Shown: positions 55,883 through 64,000 of the stretch, piece after piece
Layout of the letters: the number at the start of each line of letters is the position of its first letter
Numbering within the stretch: the stretch's first letter is position 1
NCBI GenBank assembly: GCA_964473365.1
Contig: CAYYOV010000004.1
Coordinates: forward strand, 61,629 to 125,628
Origin: 2-02-FULL-55-14 sp964473365
GTDB lineage: Bacteria > Bacteroidota > Ignavibacteria > UBA10030
DNA: 64,000 nucleotides
Direction of reading: 5' to 3'
Position numbers and translations under genes: made by a program
Notes under the pieces: model-generated
What the model saw: only the letters and a program-made list of their open reading frames with translations
Database searches by the model: none
Told to the model about the DNA's origin: nothing

Positions 55883-58567
55883 TCACTTGGGCAACAGGGT
55901 GGGCCAATGAACAACGACGGACAAGGAACGGTTGTTTCGGATCGAGACAGGACGCGTGCCGAGATAGCGGCGTCCGTCCTTTGACTGGGCGATGATCGAA
56001 CGGAAGCGCGAGGTCGCCTGCGAAAAGAGTGGCTTGGCCTGGCTGAAGGCCGGCCGGCCTCCGTTGAATGTGACCATGACTTTGAGATACGTGTCGAGCG
56101 ACGATGCATAGAAGATGATCCCCGAAGGGGTCCACACGGCGTCTTCGCCGCTTCCGGACGAGATCTGCCATTGTCCCTCGCCAGCGGCGACGGATCGGAC
56201 GTAGACCTCACGCTTGCCGGATTGGTCCGACTGGTAGACGATCCAACGACCATCGGGCGAGAACCGAGCCGCTTCGCCCCGCACTCCCAACAGAATGACG
56301 GGAACAGGACGCTTCGTGTCGCTCAGGTCGATCGTTCCCAGTTCGCCCACCGTGCCCAGAATGCTCGACACCAGTAATGTACGTCCATCGGGCGAGACAT
56401 CCATGGGGGCCAACGCGGAATTGGGGTTCGATCCCTGCGCGGTCGGGATCTCCTTGCCTGTCCCGTCGGCGAACCGCTCCATCAGGTTATTCTTGCTCGC
56501 TCCCACCTCGGAACTGTAGTAGATCCGCGATCCGTCCCTCGACCAGACAGGTCGTGAGCCGTTATTCTCCCCAAGGGTCAGCCGCGTCTTGACCTTTCGC
56601 GGGATATCGTAGACCCACACGTCCACACGCTGGCTTTGCCCCTCGACCTCGTCGTACACGATACGCGTGCCGTCGTAGGAGAGCCTCGCGCCGACCCACG
56701 GGGTGGCATTGAAGAGTGGTTCCTGCTGACCGTTGGCGTCGATCCAGATGAATTCTTCGTTGGACTGGCCGCCTCCGACGGAAGTGAGGAGGATGCCATT
56801 CTCTGAGGTCGAGAAATCGCCTTTGGCCCTCGGAGCCCACGAGTTCACTCCCTCCTGGATCGAGACGGCATCACCCTTCAATTCGTATGATCCGGCGTCG
56901 AAGGGCTGCGCCATGAGGATCCCTTGTCGCAGAAAGAGGATCTGGCCCGCCGCATACACACAGTTCGAATAGCCGCGAACGATCTCACGCGTCTCGCTAC
57001 CGTCGATCGAGCCGACGTACGTGATCGTGTTGTTGCTTCCGCCCCCCAGTTCCACCGTCGTGAAGAGGAAGTGCGTTCCGTCCGGAAGGAATGCCGGGAA
57101 TCGTGGACCCGTGCCGGAACTCGAATCGAAGGCGGTGACCTTGCGCACGGGGCCGCCCGAAGCGGAGACCGCATACAGGTTCGCGTCGGCGACGTTCGGC
57201 GAAAAGACGATCGTGCCAGAGCTTCCCCAGGTGCCGCCCCTTCCAAGCGGAGCCTCGGCCAGCGTCAGGACAGGTCCCCCGGAGGCGCTGACCGTACGCA
57301 GCCGGCCTTCCGCAAAGAAGCCGATCGACCGGCTGTCGTACGACCAGAAGGGGTATTCTGCATCCTTCGTGCCCGCCAGTGGATGTGCGACGGTAGCGCG
57401 CAGGGGACGCACCCACAAGGTCCGCTGCAGCATGGAATCGATCGCGGAGAAGACGATCATCGTCCCGTCCGGGGAAATGGCCGAGTGCCCGCCGACGCCG
57501 CTGACATATTCTGTCCCCGGAGGCATTTCGATGGCGGCGGCGATCGGTTCGGGGGGAGGGGCCGACGTGAGGACGATGGTCGAGCCCACGATGCCAGCCG
57601 CGAGCGCCAGCAATGCAGTGAGCGTCATGGGCAGCCATGACCGGATCGTCGAGGTCCACCTGCCGGTAACCGTTTTCGGTTCTTCAGCCTCCACCCGGGC
57701 GGAGGTCACGCGTTCGGTCGTGACGGGCCGGGCTGCCGTGATCCGGCTTGCGCGCGAACGGCTGGACTCCCGGCGATACCGTTTGAGATCGACCGCCACC
57801 TGACCCGCCGACTGCGTCCGTTCCTTCGGGTCCTTCTCGAGGCACTCGAGCACGATCGCGTCGAGTTCCGGAGGGATCTCCGGCCTGATCGAAGAAGGGG
57901 GAGGAGAGTCGACATTGACGATCTCATATGCCACGGCCGTCTCGTGCATCCCCTTGAACGGCAGCTGCCCCGTGGTCATTTCAAACAGCAGGACGCCGAG
58001 GGAGAAGATATCGGACCTGTGGTCCGTCTCCAGCCCCTGCACCTGCTCGGGCGACATATAGCCTGCCGTCCCGACCGTGGAGCCTTCCTTGGTCAGCCGG
58101 GTGACGCCCCTGAGCTTCGCCAGCCCGAAATCCATGATCTGGACGATCCCGTCCTTCCGGATCATGATGTTCTCGGGCTTGATGTCGCGGTGGACGATCC
58201 CCTTCTCGTGGGCGACGGCCAATCCTTCTGCGATCTGGATCCCGATGTCGATGGCCTGCTTCAAGGAGAGAGAGGATTTCCTATCCTCCAGCATCTGGCC
58301 GTCGACGAATTCCATGACGATAAAGGTCATTGAATCAGCCGATTCGATGCCATGGATCGTGCAAATGTTCGGATGGTTGAGCGCTGCGGCCGCTTTGGCC
58401 TCCTGCAGGAAGCGGGAGCTGTCGCTACCAGCCGCGGATGACTCCGGAAGGAACTTGAGTGCGACGAGCCGGTCGAGCGTGAGGTCCTGGGCCTTGTAGA
58501 CGACGCCCATGCCTCCCTCGCCGAGCTTGTCGAGGATCCTGTAATGCGATATCGTTTGACCGATCAT
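55883..58567 (-). CDS. Transmembrane Ser/Thr protein kinase with WD40-like propeller sensor
   Basis: The 894-residue protein has an N-terminal Hanks-type kinase: glycine loop LGEGGMGVVYKA, ATP lysine ALKFL (K38), catalytic loop HRDIKPENI (126-134), DFGLAKL (146-152) and MSPEQVQG as the APE equivalent. A proline/basic juxtamembrane stretch leads to one membrane helix (about 311-334, WLPMTLTALLALAAGIVGSTIVL). The outer part is a TolB/PD40 propeller (HSAISPDGTMIVFSA, YPFWSYDSRSIGFFAEG, SRPVWSRDGSRIYYSS, ARFSPDGRWIVYQSDQSG). It is a close paralogue of the next kinase, which lies 40 bases upstream. Ligand and targets are unknown. Confidence 0.93.
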   Translation of the reverse strand: MIGQTISHYRILDKLGEGGMGVVYKAQDLTLDRLVALKFLPESSAAGSDSSRFLQEAKAAAALNHPNICTIHGIESADSMTFIVMEFVDGQMLEDRKSSLSLKQAIDIGIQIAEGLAVAHEKGIVHRDIKPENIMIRKDGIVQIMDFGLAKLRGVTRLTKEGSTVGTAGYMSPEQVQGLETDHRSDIFSLGVLLFEMTTGQLPFKGMHETAVAYEIVNVDSPPPSSIRPEIPPELDAIVLECLEKDPKERTQSAGQVAVDLKRYRRESSRSRASRITAARPVTTERVTSARVEAEEPKTVTGRWTSTIRSWLPMTLTALLALAAGIVGSTIVLTSAPPPEPIAAAIEMPPGTEYVSGVGGHSAISPDGTMIVFSAIDSMLQRTLWVRPLRATVAHPLAGTKDAEYPFWSYDSRSIGFFAEGRLRTVSASGGPVLTLAEAPLGRGGTWGSSGTIVFSPNVADANLYAVSASGGPVRKVTAFDSSSGTGPRFPAFLPDGTHFLFTTVELGGGSNNTITYVGSIDGSETREIVRGYSNCVYAAGQILFLRQGILMAQPFDAGSYELKGDAVSIQEGVNSWAPRAKGDFSTSENGILLTSVGGGQSNEEFIWIDANGQQEPLFNATPWVGARLSYDGTRIVYDEVEGQSQRVDVWVYDIPRKVKTRLTLGENNGSRPVWSRDGSRIYYSSEVGASKNNLMERFADGTGKEIPTAQGSNPNSALAPMDVSPDGRTLLVSSILGTVGELGTIDLSDTKRPVPVILLGVRGEAARFSPDGRWIVYQSDQSGKREVYVRSVAAGEGQWQISSGSGEDAVWTPSGIIFYASSLDTYLKVMVTFNGGRPAFSQAKPLFSQATSRFRSIIAQSKDGRRYLGTRPVSIRNNRSLSVVVHWPTLLPK

Positions 58568-58607
58568 GTTCGTTCTTCCAGTGTGCCGGTGGTCGCGTCC
58601 TGAGTCT

Positions 58608-61316
<2,709 letters not shown>

Positions 61317-61369
61317 GTATTCTCCGCTCGTGTGCTGTACTTCATGAGGTGCAATACGACTGCTCGATG

Positions 61370-64000
61370 TCAGTTACGACGTGACAGCGCCGCAAGCCTG
61401 GCCTGCGCGTCCTTCTTCTCGCGATGGCCCATGTCGGCGCGTCCCCACCGTTTCAGCGCGCGCTGATAGTACTCGATGGCCTTGGGCGTATCACCCATCC
61501 GCTCGAAGATGCGGGCACTCTGGTAGTCGGTCCGGGAGCTGATCTGGAAGAAATAGAATTCGTCGCCCCCCAGGAACTCGTCGCGGCTGCCGACGTTCAC
61601 GCGGAGTACTTCGAGTGATCGCACGGCTTCGTCGGGGCGACCTTCCCTTGCCTGGGCGAGCGCCCGAAGCTCGATGGCCACCGGATGTCCGATCCGGAAG
61701 GCCTGTTCCGCGATCTTCAGGGATCGCGACGACGCACCGCCGGCAGTATCGTGCCCGTCAAGAGATGCTGCAAGCATCAGGACATACCTTTGCATGAGCT
61801 CGTCCGAGGGATACCGGTCCGCAATGCGTGTCATTCCGACCAGGTGGTCACGAGCGTCGTTCAGACGGTCCGCGGCAACGTCGTCCATTCCCCGGAAAAA
61901 CATAAAGAGCAGTCGTATCTGGTCGGCATAGTCGGGTGATTCCTGCCGAACGAGTTCTTCTGCTTCGCGGTACGTCCGCTCAGCCTGGACCCGATCTCCC
62001 GACAACGCATGCAGCCGTCCGACGATCGCCATGAGCCGGAGCGAGCGTGTTGTATCTCCACGGCCGCGGGCCGAGGCAAGCTCCCGTGTGGCAACTGCCA
62101 CCGCGTCGGCATAGCGTCCCTCATAGAGGTACGTATACATCACGCGCCAGGACGAGGCGCTTTTGGCGAGCGCTTCACGCGAGTCATCGGGCTTGTCCTG
62201 GAGAAGTTTCGCGTAGCCGATGGCCCAGTAGAAACGGGTCCACTTCGGGTTCATCCGCAGAGCTTCCCGAACGAGGTCGATGGCGTCGTCGAGTCGACCG
62301 CTCATCATGAGGATCTCCCACTCGGAGTCGTACGGATTCCACACGTCGGGCTGAAGGGCCCGGTACTTTCGGACGGCTGACAATGCCGCGTCCGGATCTC
62401 CGCGCCACAGATTCTGGTAGGCAAGCGCGTTGTAGGCGTTGGCAAATGTCGGATCCAGCTCGACGGCGCGTTCGGCAGGACTCAGGTTCGAAGGCCCATG
62501 AAAGTAGAAGGCTGCCGCCTGGGCCTGTTTGTCGTTCGGATAAGCCCGGGCAGCCACGAGCGCGAGGGACTCAGCGACCGAGAATTCTCGCTGGTAGAAG
62601 TGGTGGGTTCCGCGGATCTGGAGTTTCTCCAGGTCTGTGGACCGGCCAGAGAGGGAGTCCGCTTTCCGGATGAGCGTGCGTACCTCAGAGATGTTCTCAA
62701 AGAGGTCACTGACAAGGAAGCCACCTTGAGCAGAGGCCAGCTGAAAGTATGCCATCGCGAAGCCCGGGTCGGCCTCGATCGCCTGTTTGAAATCGTTGAT
62801 CGAAGACTCGAACTCCCATCGCCATGTCTTTTGGAGTCCGTTTTGGTAGTGCTCATACGCCTCGTAGGAGCTTGTCGTCACATCTCTGACATGCAGAATT
62901 TCGGGAGTGGCGGTGGCCTGGAGCTTTTGGCTGACCTTGAGCGTCAGTTCATCGACCATCTGGAACACGTCTTCGATGGTCCGGCCGTCCACCTGATCGG
63001 ACGCGATGATGTTCCCCGTCTTCACGTCCAGAAGTTCCGCCGTGATGCGGATGGCCGACCCTATCTGGACGATGTTTCCCATGAGCATTGTGTTCACCCC
63101 GGCCCGCGTGGCGACCTCCGTCGCGGTGGTCCTGTCGACCGTCTCCGAGTTCTGTTTGTTCAGCTGCTTCAGGATATCGAACAGGCGCTGACTGCCGACC
63201 ACGTCGAAGGAAGGAGAGCGGCTGAGATTGGTGGTGAGCAGCGACACGAGGATCTTCCCAAGGCCCTCCTCGGAGGTGTTGTTATCGAAATACATGACGG
63301 CAAGTGATGTCCTGTCCGTCGCTGGAGCAGCTGGAGTCCCGGGCTGCGACTCTCCCATGACGAACCAGCCGACGATCAGGCCGGCGATCACAACAAACGC
63401 CGCAAGGCCGCCCACGAGCACGAGGGGTCTTCGTGCGCTCCGCGGTTTGGACTCCACAGCGTGGCTTTCGGAGATCGACGCGCCGGCTCCGACCTGCCCG
63501 GTGTTCCGCATGACCCTGGAGGTCCTGCTCTGGGAGCGTTTCAGGTCGGCGACAATGTCGTCGAAATGCTGATACCGTTCGGACGGATCTTTCTCCAGAC
63601 ACCGCTGGATGAGATTGACGACGATGGGGGAGAGGTCGGGCTTGAGGCCGGAGATATTCTGCGGTTCTTCGTTGACGATGGAATACACCATCGCCGCCTC
63701 GTGCTCACCCCGGAACGGAAGCTTGCCGGTGAGCATCTCAAAGAGCAGCACCCCGAACGAGAAGATGTCGCTGCGGTGGTCGACCTCGCCCCCCTGGATC
63801 TGCTCAGGGGCCATGTAACCGAGCGTTCCGACAGTACTTGATGTCCGGGTGAGCTTCATGGCGCCTTTGAGCTTTGCGAGCCCAAAGTCCATGACCTTCG
63901 CCTGTCCGTCCGCCGTGAGCATGATGTTGTCGGCCTTCACATCCCGGTGGACGATCCCTTTCTCATGCGCCTTCTGGAGTGCCTGCGCGATCTGTGTGCC
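61370..64000 (-). CDS. Ser/Thr protein kinase with TolB-N-like and TPR domains (5' end missing)
   Basis: The gene enters from the right edge; the visible frame starts in the kinase C-lobe with AHEKGIVHRDVKADNIM, so the glycine loop and ATP lysine lie outside. DFGLAKLKG and MAPEQIQGGEVDHRSDIFSFGVLLFEMLTG follow. After a membrane helix (LVLVGGLAAFVVIAGLIVGWFVM) comes a TolB/FlgO-like domain (SLAVMYFDNNTSEEGLGKILVSLLTTNLSRSPSFDVVGSQRLFDIL...AGVNTMLMGNIVQIGSAIRITAELLDVKTGNIIA). About 500 residues of TPR-like helices follow (AYNALAYQNLWRGDPDAALSAVRKYRAL). This differs from the two propeller kinases downstream. It ends 53 bases before the next kinase start. Confidence 0.92.
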   Translation of the reverse strand, partial: GTQIAQALQKAHEKGIVHRDVKADNIMLTADGQAKVMDFGLAKLKGAMKLTRTSSTVGTLGYMAPEQIQGGEVDHRSDIFSFGVLLFEMLTGKLPFRGEHEAAMVYSIVNEEPQNISGLKPDLSPIVVNLIQRCLEKDPSERYQHFDDIVADLKRSQSRTSRVMRNTGQVGAGASISESHAVESKPRSARRPLVLVGGLAAFVVIAGLIVGWFVMGESQPGTPAAPATDRTSLAVMYFDNNTSEEGLGKILVSLLTTNLSRSPSFDVVGSQRLFDILKQLNKQNSETVDRTTATEVATRAGVNTMLMGNIVQIGSAIRITAELLDVKTGNIIASDQVDGRTIEDVFQMVDELTLKVSQKLQATATPEILHVRDVTTSSYEAYEHYQNGLQKTWRWEFESSINDFKQAIEADPGFAMAYFQLASAQGGFLVSDLFENISEVRTLIRKADSLSGRSTDLEKLQIRGTHHFYQREFSVAESLALVAARAYPNDKQAQAAAFYFHGPSNLSPAERAVELDPTFANAYNALAYQNLWRGDPDAALSAVRKYRALQPDVWNPYDSEWEILMMSGRLDDAIDLVREALRMNPKWTRFYWAIGYAKLLQDKPDDSREALAKSASSWRVMYTYLYEGRYADAVAVATRELASARGRGDTTRSLRLMAIVGRLHALSGDRVQAERTYREAEELVRQESPDYADQIRLLFMFFRGMDDVAADRLNDARDHLVGMTRIADRYPSDELMQRYVLMLAASLDGHDTAGGASSRSLKIAEQAFRIGHPVAIELRALAQAREGRPDEAVRSLEVLRVNVGSRDEFLGGDEFYFFQISSRTDYQSARIFERMGDTPKAIEYYQRALKRWGRADMGHREKKDAQARLAALSRRN

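Overview
This 64 kb window is a gene-dense bacterial chromosome segment of roughly 60% GC by eye. It looks like a Gram-negative member of the Bacteroidota/Chlorobiota/Ignavibacteriota (FCB) group; this placement is inference from gene content. The evidence is a DUF2723 membrane protein, a lipoprotein-type LptC, OstA/LptA- and LptB-like LPS export genes with a full Kdo pathway, SPOR-domain lipoproteins, a B12-dependent (class II) ribonucleotide reductase, ATP-type PEP carboxykinase, and a 606-residue conserved protein that I recall mainly from Bacteroidetes-type genomes. No tRNA, rRNA, CRISPR array, insertion sequence or prophage was seen. The segment reads as core chromosome, not as an accessory island.

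Layout. 1-5.8 kb (+): the end of hemW, a DUF2723 protein, a methyltransferase and a GT4 glycosyltransferase. 5.9-9.4 kb (-): ispE, an outer-membrane beta-barrel protein and a LOG-family hydrolase. 9.4-15.2 kb (+): a Kdo/LPS-transport operon, kdsA-kdsC-unknown-kdsD-lptC-ostA-like-lptB, divergent from ispE across an inverted-repeat promoter region. 15.4-17.7 kb (+): DAHP synthase and prephenate dehydrogenase. 17.7-28.3 kb (-): an FmdB zinc ribbon, pckA, two class I aminotransferases, coaD, rsmD, a PilM-like protein, a ComEA-like protein, and hrcA-grpE-dnaJ. 28.5-29.7 kb (+): two overlapping SPOR lipoproteins. 29.8-31.6 kb (-): a long-chain acyl-CoA synthetase. 31.6-34.9 kb (+): a 537-bp gap holding a strong promoter and a long structured leader, then nrdJ. 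35.1-37 kb: a flavin-type split-barrel protein and a secreted M19 dipeptidase. 37.1-64 kb (all -): a WD40-like lipoprotein, carA, a small membrane protein, an RsbRD-N-like protein, the 606-residue uncharacterised protein, a thioesterase, an NPP-type phosphodiesterase, nadB-nadA-nadC, a secreted DinB protein, an orphan DNA methyltransferase, two tandem amidohydrolases, a CBS protein, a GAF-SpoIIE phosphatase, a phosphoesterase, a duplicated ABM-domain protein, and three consecutive transmembrane Ser/Thr kinases with propeller or TPR sensor domains (the last cut by the window edge).

Functional themes. Envelope biogenesis dominates the first third (Kdo synthesis, LPS export, glycosyl transfer, isoprenoid precursor). 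Central metabolism (aromatic amino acids, PEPCK, NAD and CoA synthesis, pyrimidine/arginine entry) is spread through the middle. The last quarter is rich in signalling and secreted hydrolases. Most neighbours are tightly packed with ATGA, GTGA or TAATG junctions, implying coupled translation. Several sigma70-like promoters (TTGAnn-N17-TAnnnT) can be read, and the carA promoter lies so close to its start codon that the mRNA is probably leaderless.

Most unusual items: the 606-residue Cys-rich protein with a GGIGTA/GT-F signature; a catalytic/degenerate amidohydrolase pair; a dispersed ~115-bp inverted element found both between genes and inside a coding region; the nrdJ leader; and an unrecognised protein embedded in the Kdo operon.
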